From positions 141,849 through 205,848 of the forward strand of contig JADFZZ010000005.1 in the NCBI GenBank assembly GCA_015232315.1: a stretch of DNA of 64,000 bases. The letters run 5' to 3'. Position 1 is the stretch's first letter. Each line of letters begins with the position of its first letter. Below the pieces are notes generated by a model that had not been told where the DNA came from, ran no database searches, and saw only the letters and a program-made list of their open reading frames with translations. The DNA is from SAR324 cluster bacterium. Its GTDB lineage: Bacteria; SAR324; NAC60-12. The position numbers and the translations under genes were made by a program. Shown here in pieces: positions 53,002 through 62,323 of the stretch.

Positions 53002-54067
53002 GGTGTATGTCCTTCTCCTGAACTGGAATGGGTGGGTTCATACACTGGAATGCCTCGAAAGTTTGTTTCGCAATGAATATCCACACTGGCAGGTAGTGGT
53101 TTGTGATAACGCTTCGACAGACAATTCCATGTTTCATATTAAAAAATGGGCAGATGGCGAGATGTTGGCGCCTGTTGGGGCAAATCCGGAGATGGCCAGT
53201 TTCACCACACCACCGTGTTCCAAACCCGTTGTTTATTGCCAGTACACCCAGGATGACATTGAAAACTCTAACATAACGCAAGATAGCACTCCATTGATTC
53301 TGATTCAGAACAAAACGAACCTTGGTTATGCTGGTGGATGTAATGTTGGATTAAAATACATTTTAAAACAGCACAACGCCGCCTACGCATGGTTGCTGAA
53401 CAATGACACGGTGATTGAACCGGGTGCGCTGACATCACTGGTAAACAAATCGCTGAATGACGCCCATTATGGAATCTGTGGATCAACGTTGGTTTATTAT
53501 CATCAACCAAAGCACATCCAGGCCAGAGGCGGAAATCAGTATTTTCCTGCCTTGGGCAGCACATCCCACATAGGTTTCAATGAATTTTTTTCACGGATAT
53601 CCGCAGAAGAAGAACTGAAACTTGAGAAAAAAATGGCTGCGCCTGTGGGAGCAAGCATGTTGGTCAGTCGTTCATTTCTGGAGAATGTCGGGTTGATGAG
53701 CGAAGATTATTTTTTGTATTTTGAAGAACTGGATTGGGCTTTGCGAGGTCGTGGGCGCTACCATCTGGGCTATGCGTCAGACAGCATCATTTACCATAAG
53801 GAAGGAGCGTCTATCGGTGGTGGAAACAAAGACAAACGACAAAAAAGTGAGTTGGCGGACTACTATGAAATTAAAAACCGTCTTCTCATCTCTCGTAAAT
53901 TTTACCCAATGTTTATCCCGACTGTTTTAGCTGGGTATCTGATCACCATCATCAATCGATTACGCCGAAAACAGGTAAACCGCATCCCCTTAATTTTCCA
54001 GGCGATTCGTGACGGTTTGCAACAAAAAATCAATTGCGTTATTCATCAACAATTTCCCAAAACTTGA
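52991..54067 (+). CDS. GT2 family glycosyltransferase
   Basis: A 358-residue GT2. Motifs: VYVLLLNWNGWVHTLECLESL, VVCDNASTDNSM, NKTNLGYAGGCNVGLKYIL, WLLNNDTVIEPGALT (DxD-like), and GLMSEDYFLYFEELDWALR. The C-terminal ~60 residues hold a hydrophobic stretch (PMFIPTVLAGYLITIINRL) that may anchor the protein. GGGGA precedes ATG 52991, which overlaps the upstream stop. Its 3' end overlaps the convergent Hfq-like gene by 29 bp. Confidence 0.9.
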   Translation: MNPKVYVLLLNWNGWVHTLECLESLFRNEYPHWQVVVCDNASTDNSMFHIKKWADGEMLAPVGANPEMASFTTPPCSKPVVYCQYTQDDIENSNITQDSTPLILIQNKTNLGYAGGCNVGLKYILKQHNAAYAWLLNNDTVIEPGALTSLVNKSLNDAHYGICGSTLVYYHQPKHIQARGGNQYFPALGSTSHIGFNEFFSRISAEEELKLEKKMAAPVGASMLVSRSFLENVGLMSEDYFLYFEELDWALRGRGRYHLGYASDSIIYHKEGASIGGGNKDKRQKSELADYYEIKNRLLISRKFYPMFIPTVLAGYLITIINRLRRKQVNRIPLIFQAIRDGLQQKINCVIHQQFPKT

Positions 54068-54263
54068 TCGCATGGCGGTTGACCACTTTTCCATCCTTGA
54101 GTCCAATAGCATCCATGGTGTGCCATTGGACTTTCTGAATAAGAATATCCCCATCTAAAAATGTGACACGAATTGTTTTTTTTTCTGTCACAACCTGACT
54201 CAACAGCAGGGATTCATAAGAAATTTCTGTTCTGGATGATTTTCTTTTCTGTGGATCATTCAT
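54039..54263 (-). CDS. small Hfq-like (Sm-fold) protein
   Basis: A 74-residue protein. From about residue 16 the order ESLLLSQVVTEKKTIRVTFLDGDILIQKVQWHTMDAIGLKDG, then VVNRHAIKFWEI, follows the Sm1/Sm2 layout of Hfq: an N-terminal helix, a turn with a gap, the inner strands around DG, and the late (Y/x)xHAI motif where canonical Hfq has YKHAI. Here N-R-H-A-I keeps His but replaces Tyr-Lys. It might be a divergent RNA chaperone or an Hfq-fold protein with a different job. It overlaps the upstream acidic gene by 8 bp (ATGAATGA), so it is translationally coupled to it. Confidence 0.62.
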   Translation of the reverse strand: MNDPQKRKSSRTEISYESLLLSQVVTEKKTIRVTFLDGDILIQKVQWHTMDAIGLKDGKVVNRHAIKFWEIVDE

Positions 54264-57200
54264 CGGCTCTCAATTCTTGTACAAGTTTTTTAACAATATG
54301 AGGAATTGCATTTTCGAGTGCTTTCTGAACTGAATGTGAGATCATCTCTTCAAATACCTTTTCCAGATTTCCAGAATGATGCAGGCCCCGGTCCATGACC
54401 GTGTCATTAACACGAAGGGTTATTTCTTCCTGTTCTTCAATATCCTGATATTCCGAATCATCATCCATCACAAGTGTTGCGGAACTATCTGAAAAATCCC
54501 CAACCTCTTCCTGAACAACTTCACTGAAAGCATCCACTGTTTCAGGTTCTCCCATAACAGAAGATTCGCCGGCGTCATCGGTGAAAACATCACCCAGTGA
54601 ATCTTCTGCGTCCAGATCTACCTCATTGTCAAAAGACGCGGCGGCGGCTGTAGAATTAGGATCTTCCCAGCTATCCGCGGTATCCAGTTCATCATGAAAA
54701 GACGCGAATTCTTCTTCAGAATCTGTCTCTTCAATTTCTTCAGAAGAATCCAGTTCATCATGAAAAGAACTGACATTGTCATCCAATGCGACTTCATCGT
54801 CCTCAATATCGATCTCAACATCATATTCATTCATTTCCAGGGTAGACATTTCCTGGTCTAATTCTTCAAGTTCCGACATTGTTTGGCGTTCCATATCAGC
54901 GATCTGTGCGGATGACAGCGAAGGTTCATCATCGGACTCCAGGAGTTCCTGTTCAAAAACATCGCTTTTTGTTAAGGCCTCGACATCTTCGTTTTCAGAA
55001 GGTTCCTCAAAACTCAGTTCAGATGCGTCCTCTGAATCTGTCAGTTCGGTTTCATATTCAAGAGCATCGTTCAAACCATCAACGCTATCAGAATCATCGG
55101 ACAACAGCATTTCATCGTCTAACGCATCATCCTCTTCAGCATCATCGGACAGCAACATCTCATCTAGCACATCCTCATCTTCAAAAGCATCGGCTTCCAT
55201 TGAATCTTCATCCAGAAATGCTTCGTCAGAAGCTTCCAACGCGTCAGCAGAGATATCGCCATCATAAGTATTGTCGTTTACAGGTCCCAAAGCCAAAGTC
55301 TCTTCGTCCTCATCCATCAATTCGTCAGACATCTCGTCCAGCGGTTCATCCAGAGACAGTTCGCTTTCCAGAGTTAAATCATCAATTTCCTCGTCTTCTG
55401 CGGAAAAAGACGCGTCGTCCATAAAGTCGCTGTCCTTGATTTCCTCTTCAGGCAGATCAAAATCCAGTTCAGTAGAATCATCTTCCAGGGCAACCGAATA
55501 TGGTTCAGTCTCATTATCCCCCATCATGAGCGCATCAATTTCTGTAACAGCGGAGTTTGCGGATGAAATCATGACGTTATCGTAGGCACTGATATCCGTG
55601 GTGTCATCAGGTGATTCAAAATCATCCATGTCCTCTTTGTCTTCAGCCGTCTCAGATTTTGCGGATTCTATTTTAATATCCTCAAGCCCGTCACGCAACG
55701 TTTGGATTCCCGGTGCGTCATAACCGAGCCCCAGGTCATCTTCAAAATCATTGACGAGCAATGAAATATCATCCAAGCCCTCTCTCAACTGTTGTTCATC
55801 CGGGGCGGTTGAAACTTTGAGGGGTTCTATGTCATCTTCAAGCATGGAAGACAGATCCGTAGTGGCATCCATGTCGCTTTCATCAACAGCAAGGGACGTA
55901 TCCAACAGTTGTTCCTCCTCATCCAGCATAGCATCGTCGCCAAAATCAACGGAATCTGATTCTTCAAACGCGTCATTGTCTTCATCAAATACAGGAATTT
56001 CCTCCAGGTCTTCCTCGGGTTCTTCAAAAGCCTCTTCTTCTGAAGTCTCAAAGGCGCTTACATCCAGTCTGTCTTCATGCTCTGAATCTTCCAGTGACAC
56101 ATCCAGTTCGCTGTCATCACTCAGTGTTTGAGAACTGATTTTTTGAAGATGATGATCAATGTCCTCGTCCTCATCCTCCTCCTCTTGATCTTCCTCAAAA
56201 TGATTTTCGTCGTGCGTATCTTTTAGTGTTACATGGATTTCTTCATCACTATTTTCATTTTCTTCATCAAAATTCACATCCAGATCATCCAGATCCAGTT
56301 CCGCGGACAATGAGAATCCATCGTCCTCTTCCGCATTCAATTGTTGCCGCACCAATTGATCTTCCACACTCCATTCCGGTGCTGTTTCTTCCCGGGCAGG
56401 ATCAGAAGATATTTCTTCATCGATCAACAATGGTTCATTGGTGCTTCCCTCCATGTCTTCAGGGAGTGCTAACAGCACAGAATCCATTGCGGTGCGTTTA
56501 TTTTTCATGGTTTCAAAGTCCACTGCATCAGCCGCCTTGTCTTCAGGATCAAACGATCCTTCATCAGACAATTCTTCTTCTTCCATCAGCAACAAATCTT
56601 CTTCTTGGTCCTCATCCAGTTCCAATTCTTCTGTTTCCTCCACTTCATCAAAATGGTCCTCATCCAGGAGAAGTTCTGTCTCAACGGATTCTTCCATATC
56701 CAAATCGAGTTCAAGAACCTCCTCTCCGGAGTCTTCCCCCCATGAATCTGTGGCTTCCTCCTCATCCAGCATCAGAGCGTCATTCTGTTCGCTGTCATCA
56801 GAATCAACCTGATCCTCCATAAAATCTTCATCCGCGGACAATGAATCTGTCAAATCAGGAACATTACCATCGTCTTCCATCGACAATAATTCCTGTGCGT
56901 CCTGATCTGAAAAAGACGCACCATGAACAACCATGGTCTGTCCATCCAGGTCTTCCAGATCTCCCAATTCAACACTTTCCAGATTGGAATCCACCTCAGA
57001 TAATTCCAGTAAATCATTATTTGTTTGTTCAGCTTCCACAAAAGCAAGGACATCCTCCTCATCAAGGTCCTCCGTTTCCAGAATATCCTCATCCTGAGGA
57101 GACAATTCGTCGGAAAAATCAACATCGGGGACATTTTCATCTGAAATTTCCGGAGATTCAGAAAGATTTCCCGCTTTAATCAAATCGATCATTTCGTCAT

Positions 57201-57651
57201 CAAACACAGAAAAGTCTTCTTCGGCATCATGTCGTTCCTCAAAAGACAAAGCATTCTGAAATTCCATGGCGGAGGGCATCAGAAACGCTGATGGAATATA
57301 GTGTTTTATCTGGTCTTGCAGGATAGAGGCTTCAAATGGTTTCCTGATATAATTGCGAATTCCCAGATCTTTCAGATTTTTTTCTTCAATTGTATCGCGG
57401 GCATTGACCATCAGGATCACAGGAATCCTGCTCAGTTTCTGCTCTTTCAACAATTGTTTGCAGGTTGAGTAATTACGCTGCTGTTCTGAATTACTAAGCA
57501 ATATCAGATCCGGGACAACCTGTTTTGTACGAGCCAGGAATTTTTCTGATTGCTGCTCTTGATGAATGGTGAGTTGGCTCTCCTTCAACGCGGAAGCGAC
57601 CAAACCCTGAATAGTAGAACTTTCCTCAAGTACAAGCACAGACTTTAACAT
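54256..57651 (-). CDS. giant acidic protein with N-terminal pseudo-receiver
   Basis: A 1131-residue protein. Residues 1-115 have receiver topology (KSVLVLEESSTIQGLVASAL, IPVILMVNA, YIRKPFE with Lys104), but the phospho-acceptor Asp is Ser53 in LILLSNS and the acidic pair is EE, so it is a pseudo-receiver. About 130-1070 is an extremely acidic, Asp/Glu/Ser-rich, low-complexity stretch without hydrophobic core. The last ~40 residues return to order: NLEKVFEEMISHSVQKALEN...VKKLVQELRADE, an amphipathic helix. GAGGTG precedes ATG 57651. The Hfq-like gene follows with an 8-bp overlap. Antisense Ser-rich frames over this gene are artefacts of its codon bias. Confidence 0.8.
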   Translation of the reverse strand: MLKSVLVLEESSTIQGLVASALKESQLTIHQEQQSEKFLARTKQVVPDLILLSNSEQQRNYSTCKQLLKEQKLSRIPVILMVNARDTIEEKNLKDLGIRNYIRKPFEASILQDQIKHYIPSAFLMPSAMEFQNALSFEERHDAEEDFSVFDDEMIDLIKAGNLSESPEISDENVPDVDFSDELSPQDEDILETEDLDEEDVLAFVEAEQTNNDLLELSEVDSNLESVELGDLEDLDGQTMVVHGASFSDQDAQELLSMEDDGNVPDLTDSLSADEDFMEDQVDSDDSEQNDALMLDEEEATDSWGEDSGEEVLELDLDMEESVETELLLDEDHFDEVEETEELELDEDQEEDLLLMEEEELSDEGSFDPEDKAADAVDFETMKNKRTAMDSVLLALPEDMEGSTNEPLLIDEEISSDPAREETAPEWSVEDQLVRQQLNAEEDDGFSLSAELDLDDLDVNFDEENENSDEEIHVTLKDTHDENHFEEDQEEEDEDEDIDHHLQKISSQTLSDDSELDVSLEDSEHEDRLDVSAFETSEEEAFEEPEEDLEEIPVFDEDNDAFEESDSVDFGDDAMLDEEEQLLDTSLAVDESDMDATTDLSSMLEDDIEPLKVSTAPDEQQLREGLDDISLLVNDFEDDLGLGYDAPGIQTLRDGLEDIKIESAKSETAEDKEDMDDFESPDDTTDISAYDNVMISSANSAVTEIDALMMGDNETEPYSVALEDDSTELDFDLPEEEIKDSDFMDDASFSAEDEEIDDLTLESELSLDEPLDEMSDELMDEDEETLALGPVNDNTYDGDISADALEASDEAFLDEDSMEADAFEDEDVLDEMLLSDDAEEDDALDDEMLLSDDSDSVDGLNDALEYETELTDSEDASELSFEEPSENEDVEALTKSDVFEQELLESDDEPSLSSAQIADMERQTMSELEELDQEMSTLEMNEYDVEIDIEDDEVALDDNVSSFHDELDSSEEIEETDSEEEFASFHDELDTADSWEDPNSTAAAASFDNEVDLDAEDSLGDVFTDDAGESSVMGEPETVDAFSEVVQEEVGDFSDSSATLVMDDDSEYQDIEEQEEITLRVNDTVMDRGLHHSGNLEKVFEEMISHSVQKALENAIPHIVKKLVQELRADE

Positions 57652-57886
57652 CTCACACCTCAAATTATAAATGAGACTTCATTGATTTTATAAACCATAT
57701 AAGCTAATTTACGGACGGACACAAACAAGGAAGGTTTGTCGCACCTTAATGCAAACCCGAAACCATCTGTTGTAATAAATATGGAGGTGTTGTACCTCGT
57801 TACTCTCCTTTTAGTCAATTTTTTCGAAAAGTATCAAACATAATCTTTCCCAGACTTGTGTTTTATTCTGCACCACCAGGACATTT

Positions 57887-58939
57887 ATGATGAAAATCCT
57901 TTCTCGTTACATTGCTGTTGAGTATTTTCGTTTTTTTCTGCTACTTCTGATTGCCTTCACACTCATCACACTCATTGGCAATCTTTTCAGTCAAATCAGT
58001 GACGCCTTTGAGGACTGGGTCCATTTTCGTGAATTCCTCAAAGAAACCGCATTGATGCTGCCTTCATTGATTGAATTAATCACCCCCATGTCTGTTTTGA
58101 TTGCCACTATCGCGACCTTTAGCGCACTGAGTCGGACCTCCGAGATTGTCGCCATGCGAGCCGCAGGTGTCGGATTTATTCAGTTAGCCACCCCCATCCT
58201 GATCATGACCAGCATGATTTCCATTTATACTTATGGAGTTCAGCATTATGCATACAACTGGATGTGGGAACGTTGGCACAGCGATACCATGTCCGAGAGC
58301 TTTGTTCCGCTCTGGAAAATAGGTATTGATCAGACTGTATACTATTTTGGCAAGCGGTATCCGAACCAGACCGTCGAAGCTGTAACATTTTTCAGATGGC
58401 AGGCCAATCCGTATCGCATTATTGAACAATCCAGCATGGACAAAGGCAATATGGCCCCAGATAAATGGGTTTTTGAAAAAATTTCCCAGAAAATGATAAC
58501 CGGAGACCGATTGAAGATTGCGGACCTGGATTCATGGGAAACATCACTCAAACAACTTCCCTCTGTTCCGTTTACAGCGCCATGGCCTGCGCATAACCAA
58601 CCTTTTTTCACACTTTACCAGAATATTATGGAACTGCAGAAGGAAGGACAGGATGTCAATGGACATTGGGTGGAATGGTACCAGAAAACAGCTTATCCTG
58701 TCAGTTTGTTCATCATGGCCTTGATCGGCATCGCTCTTTCCGCAACCCACGCCAGACGTGGAGGTGCCTCTGAATCGATTGCCATCAGTTGTCTCCTGGG
58801 TGTCTTTTTCTGGATTTTCAATCAGATCTTTCTGGCGATAGGCAGTGCCGGTGTGGTCATTCCCATCATTGCGGCATGGACCACCAACAGCATTTTTTTT
58901 GTGATTGCCTGTTTCCTGTTTTATTGGAAACGGATTTAA
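57887..58939 (+). CDS. LptF/LptG family permease (YjgP/YjgQ)
   Basis: A 350-residue inner membrane protein of the LPS export ABC complex. Six helices flank a periplasmic beta-jellyroll: the N-terminal RYIAVEYFRFFLLLLIAFTL, then SLIELITPMSVLIATIATFSALSRTSEIVAMRAAGVGF, and C-terminal YPVSLFIMALIGIALSATHARRGG. This is the LptF/LptG signature; F and G cannot be told apart and the partner is absent. The two ATGs at 57887 and 57890 are equivalent. The 223 bp before it (57664-57886) show no gene, only an AT-rich promoter-like stretch. Confidence 0.92.
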   Translation: MMKILSRYIAVEYFRFFLLLLIAFTLITLIGNLFSQISDAFEDWVHFREFLKETALMLPSLIELITPMSVLIATIATFSALSRTSEIVAMRAAGVGFIQLATPILIMTSMISIYTYGVQHYAYNWMWERWHSDTMSESFVPLWKIGIDQTVYYFGKRYPNQTVEAVTFFRWQANPYRIIEQSSMDKGNMAPDKWVFEKISQKMITGDRLKIADLDSWETSLKQLPSVPFTAPWPAHNQPFFTLYQNIMELQKEGQDVNGHWVEWYQKTAYPVSLFIMALIGIALSATHARRGGASESIAISCLLGVFFWIFNQIFLAIGSAGVVIPIIAAWTTNSIFFVIACFLFYWKRI

Positions 58940-59079
58940 CCTGGTTTCACCTTCCCGGCACACGGTCAATAATATTTCTTGTAACTGTAAGTGGGGAAAC
59001 GCTAACATGCCGTTCAATCATGGTTTTTGTAACCAGGTTGTGGCATAAAAATCTTAAAACGCACAAGACAGGATGTCTT

Positions 59080-60891
59080 ATGACTCAAACACCTCCCGTG
59101 GTATATGATGAAAGTAAGATCACGACACTTTCGTCACTGGAACACATTCGACTCAGGCCCGGTATGTATATCGGACGTTTGGGCAATGGATCGCATCCAA
59201 CTGATGGAATTTATGTTCTGCTCAAAGAAATTATCGACAATGCCATTGATGAATACATCATGGGTTTCGGTAAAAAAATTCAGATCACAATTCGTGACAA
59301 TCGTCTCTCTGTCAGGGATTATGGCCGCGGCATTCCCCAAGGCAAGCTCGTAGAATGTGTTTCAACCATCAATACCGGCGCAAAATACAACAGTGAGGTC
59401 TTTCAATTCAGCGTTGGACTCAATGGTGTCGGTACCAAAGCCGTCAATGCGCTGTCACAATTTTTTTCGGTCACATCCTTTCGGGAAGGCTATGCGGTCA
59501 ATGCCCAGTTCAGTAAGGGGACTCTCACAGCAACCACCCCAAAAACCCCGGCCAAAGAAAAAGACGGAACACTTGTCGAGTATGTGGCGGATTCTGAAAT
59601 TTTCCCCAGTTACACCTATGACCATGAGTTTATTGAAAAACTTCTCTGGAACTATGCGTATCTGAACAGCGGATTGACACTGACATTCAATGGGCAGACT
59701 TTTAAATCCGAGAATGGTTTACTCGATTTGCTGGCCCAGGAAGTCAAGGAAGACCATTTGTATGATATTGTGCATTTCCGTGGGAAGAGCCTCGAATACT
59801 CTTTCACTCACACCGATAACTATGGTGAAGATCATTACAGTTTCGTCAATGGACAGTATACCAATAGCGGTGGCACCCATCTGAGCGCCTTCAGGGAAGG
59901 CATGCTCAAAGGACTCAATCAGTTTTTTAAAGCGAATTATGATGGTCCAGATGTTCGGGATGGCTTGATCGGGGCTGTTTCTGTCAAAGTGAAAGAGCCG
60001 ATTTTTGAATCCCAGACCAAAAACAAACTGGGCAACACGGATGTTCGTGCCTGGATTGTGCCTGAAGTCCGCGATTCATTGGTGGATTACCTGTATAAAC
60101 ATCCTGACATCGCGGATCAGATCAAACAGAAGGTTCTTTCCAATGAGCGCATCCGGAAAGAATTGATGAATGTCAAAAAAGCCGCCCGGGATAACTCAAA
60201 AAAGACAGCACTCACCATTCCCAATCTCAAGGACTGTAAATTTCATTTGAACAATAAAAACGGACGCGGTGAGGAATCCATGATTTTCATCACCGAAGGA
60301 CAGTCTGCCGGGGGTAGCATGATCAGCTCGAGAGATGTGATGACTCAGGCCATTTTCTGCCTCAAGGGAAAACCCTTGAACTGCTGGGGACTGGGACGCG
60401 AGACCATTTATAAGAATGCGGAACTCTACAACATCATGAAAGCACTGGGTATTGAAGATGACATTGAAGATCTCCGCTACAACAAAATCATCATCGCGAC
60501 AGATGCCGACGTGGATGGCTTGCATATCCGCAATCTCCTGCTGACTTTTTTTCTGCAATATTTTGAAACCCTTGTGCAAAAAGGTCATGTGTATATCCTC
60601 GAAACCCCGTTGTTCAGGGTACGGAATCAGAAAATCACTCAGTATTGTTATTCTGATGAAGAAAAAGAAAAATCTGTCATCAAGCTTAAAAAAGGTTCAG
60701 GACTGGAAATTACGCGATTCAAGGGCCTCGGTGAAATATCGCCCAAAGAATTCGGACAGTTTATTGGCAAAAGCATGCGTGCGGTTCCTGTGGGAATTGA
60801 ACATACACATGATGTGAAAGATCTGCTCAATTTTTATATGGGCACCAACACTTCGGAACGCAAACGTTATATCATGGATCATCTGGTATAG
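59080..60891 (+). CDS. parE: type IIA DNA topoisomerase subunit B, ParE-like
   Basis: A 603-residue B subunit. GHKL ATPase motifs: DNAIDEYIMG, RDYGRGIPQGK and VGLNGVGTKAVNALS. The TOPRIM acidic residues are in FITEGQSAGGSMISS and IIIATDADVDGLHIRNLL. The LKGKPLNCWGLGRETIYKNAEL stretch is closer to Bacteroidetes-type ParE than to GyrB, and it lacks the GyrB-type insertions. No parC is adjacent. AGGA precedes ATG 59080; the earlier frame is an extension into lptF/G. exbB follows 9 bp later. Confidence 0.9.
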   Translation: MTQTPPVVYDESKITTLSSLEHIRLRPGMYIGRLGNGSHPTDGIYVLLKEIIDNAIDEYIMGFGKKIQITIRDNRLSVRDYGRGIPQGKLVECVSTINTGAKYNSEVFQFSVGLNGVGTKAVNALSQFFSVTSFREGYAVNAQFSKGTLTATTPKTPAKEKDGTLVEYVADSEIFPSYTYDHEFIEKLLWNYAYLNSGLTLTFNGQTFKSENGLLDLLAQEVKEDHLYDIVHFRGKSLEYSFTHTDNYGEDHYSFVNGQYTNSGGTHLSAFREGMLKGLNQFFKANYDGPDVRDGLIGAVSVKVKEPIFESQTKNKLGNTDVRAWIVPEVRDSLVDYLYKHPDIADQIKQKVLSNERIRKELMNVKKAARDNSKKTALTIPNLKDCKFHLNNKNGRGEESMIFITEGQSAGGSMISSRDVMTQAIFCLKGKPLNCWGLGRETIYKNAELYNIMKALGIEDDIEDLRYNKIIIATDADVDGLHIRNLLLTFFLQYFETLVQKGHVYILETPLFRVRNQKITQYCYSDEEKEKSVIKLKKGSGLEITRFKGLGEISPKEFGQFIGKSMRAVPVGIEHTHDVKDLLNFYMGTNTSERKRYIMDHLV

Positions 60892-60900
60892 GTTTTCACA

Positions 60901-61509
60901 ATGGATATGTTACTCAACATTTACAACAAGGGCGGGATCATGATGGTTCCTCTTGCGTTATGTTCCATCATCATGATCATGCTGATCGTGGAGCGTGCGC
61001 TGGCCTTGAGAAGCAGTCGACTGCTTCCGCCACGTGATCTTGAACGCTTGAGAACCCTCATTTCCAGCAAAGCGACACCCCCCAAGGAACTAAACCCTTC
61101 TACAGCACATCCGACAGGACGTATTCTGGATTATGCGGTCAGTGTTCTGCCGGCTTCCGCAGAACATTTTAAGGAGGCGTTGTCTGACCAGGCCCGTCGT
61201 GAGCGTCATTATCTCGAGCGGGGACTTGTTGTGCTGGAAATCATTGTCGGAATCGCGCCTTTACTGGGATTGCTGGGAACCGCACTGGGCATGATTGATG
61301 TGTTCAACCATCTTTCCCTGGAAGGTGCTGGCCGGGCAGATGCGTTGAGCCGGGGAATTTCAGAAGCACTCATCACGACCGTTGTCGGTTTGTGTATCGG
61401 CATTCCGTCGCTTGTCGCATTCAATCTCTTTACCCGCAAAATCGAGTCCATCGGCCTGCTGATTGAAGAAGAATCCATGTTTTTTTATTACAAACTGTTT
61501 GGCGACTGA
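60901..61509 (+). CDS. ExbB/TolQ/MotA-type proton channel protein
   Basis: A 202-residue membrane protein with three helices. The segment GLVVLEIIVGIAPLLGLLGTALGMIDVF followed by ALITTVVGLCIGIPSLVAFNLF is the diagnostic MotA/TolQ/ExbB block, with a proton-channel Thr. With the following ExbD-like protein it forms an energy transducer. Which of TonB or Tol it serves is not known: TonB, TolA and TolB are absent. It lies 9 bp after parE and 8 bp before the ExbD-like gene. Confidence 0.92.
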   Translation: MDMLLNIYNKGGIMMVPLALCSIIMIMLIVERALALRSSRLLPPRDLERLRTLISSKATPPKELNPSTAHPTGRILDYAVSVLPASAEHFKEALSDQARRERHYLERGLVVLEIIVGIAPLLGLLGTALGMIDVFNHLSLEGAGRADALSRGISEALITTVVGLCIGIPSLVAFNLFTRKIESIGLLIEEESMFFYYKLFGD

Positions 61510-61517
61510 TTTTCACG

Positions 61518-61925
61518 ATGCAACTTTTTGAAAAACAAAAAACCCGCCCATCCATCAACCTCACACCGTTGATTGACATCCTGTTCCTGCTCATCATTTT
61601 TTTCGTTGTTTCCTCAAAAATCATTGGTGACAGCGGCATCGGGATTGTTTTACCACAAAGTTCACAAGGGGAATCGGCACCTGTCACCCTGCCCATGCTG
61701 TTGATTGATTCCAGCCAGACCATCTGGCTCAATGGAACATCTGTCAAAATGGAAGAGCTCATTCCGAAACTTGGCGACTTAAGAAAAGCTGTTATCACAG
61801 AAACACTCATCCTCCATGTGGATAAGCGAGTTCCACATGGTATTGTGATCCAACTCATGGATGACGCGAAAAAATCCGGCTTCCGTAAAATTGTTTTTGG
61901 CACAGAATCCCGGTCTGAAAGTTGA
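61518..61925 (+). CDS. ExbD/TolR family protein
   Basis: A 135-residue protein with a single N-terminal membrane anchor. SINLTPLIDILFLLIIFFVVSSK carries the conserved Asp that conducts protons with ExbB/TolQ. The periplasmic domain (about 45-135) has the small alpha/beta fold seen in the family (TLILHVDKRVPHGIVIQLMDDAKKSGF). It is the second gene of the energy-transducer pair. It is followed after 50 bp by a MITE. Confidence 0.94.
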   Translation: MQLFEKQKTRPSINLTPLIDILFLLIIFFVVSSKIIGDSGIGIVLPQSSQGESAPVTLPMLLIDSSQTIWLNGTSVKMEELIPKLGDLRKAVITETLILHVDKRVPHGIVIQLMDDAKKSGFRKIVFGTESRSES

Positions 61926-61978
61926 TTTTAGCTCAACAGACTGAAGAGCGAAAACCCTTTTAACAACACGTTTAGTTT

Positions 61979-62116
61979 GTAAGCGTTCAGCTTTCAGTAT
62001 TCAGCTTTCAGTGTTTATGCGCCTCAGAAGCCTTATGACTCAATAGCAGAAAATATCGTTTGGCTTCCAGGCCTTGAGAATTCCTGAAAACTGATAGCAG
62101 ACGGCTGAACGCTTAC
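61979..62116. mobile_element. 138-bp MITE-like element with 8-bp target duplication
   Basis: It starts GTAAGCGTTCAGC and ends GCTGAACGCTTAC, a perfect 13-bp inverted repeat, and is flanked on both sides by the exact 8-bp direct repeat TTTAGTTT (61971-61978 and 62117-62124). The interior carries CAGCTTTCAG-type words and no frame. End words resemble those of 16045-16201, suggesting the same family, while the 8-bp duplication differs from the 10 bp of the 5711 element. Confidence 0.85.
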
Positions 62117-62171
62117 TTTAGTTTTAACAATACCTGAGAAATGGCAAAAGACTAAGTTGTAACAGTTTGCT

Positions 62172-62274
62172 CGTGCCCTACGTCCCGTGGGGCACGTTAT
62201 CCCTCAGGCGAAGCAGAGCTTCGCACCCACTGGAGGTGGGTCATGGAACGGTTACGAACGGGACGTTCGTAACC
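62172..62274. repeat. array of four adjacent perfect hairpins
   Basis: Four perfect stems follow one another: CGTGCCC/GGGCACG (62172-62178, 62190-62196), GCGAAGC/GCTTCGC (62208-62214, 62218-62224), ACCCAC/GTGGGT (62225-62230, 62236-62241) and GGTTACGAACG/CGTTCGTAACC (62250-62260, 62264-62274). Loops are 3-11 nt. No T-run follows the last one. The array lies upstream of the coiled-coil membrane gene and may be a leader structure or intergenic repeats of the palindromic class. Confidence 0.7.
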
Positions 62275-62323
62275 AGAAAGGTTTCCATGTTATTTTTTGA
62301 ATGTTCCTTAGGAGAATCGGCCT

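Noticed and set aside
54776..57179. Several long Ser/Pro/His-rich plus-strand frames
   Set aside because: They are the antisense image of GAT/GAA-rich codons in the acidic gene; they lack ribosome sites and recognisable domains.
58789..59079. N-terminal extension of ParE
   Set aside because: It lies in the lptF/G coding region; ATG 59080 has AGGA and begins at the family start.
62172..62274. CRISPR-like array
   Set aside because: The four hairpins have different sequences; there are no regular repeats with unique spacers and no cas genes.
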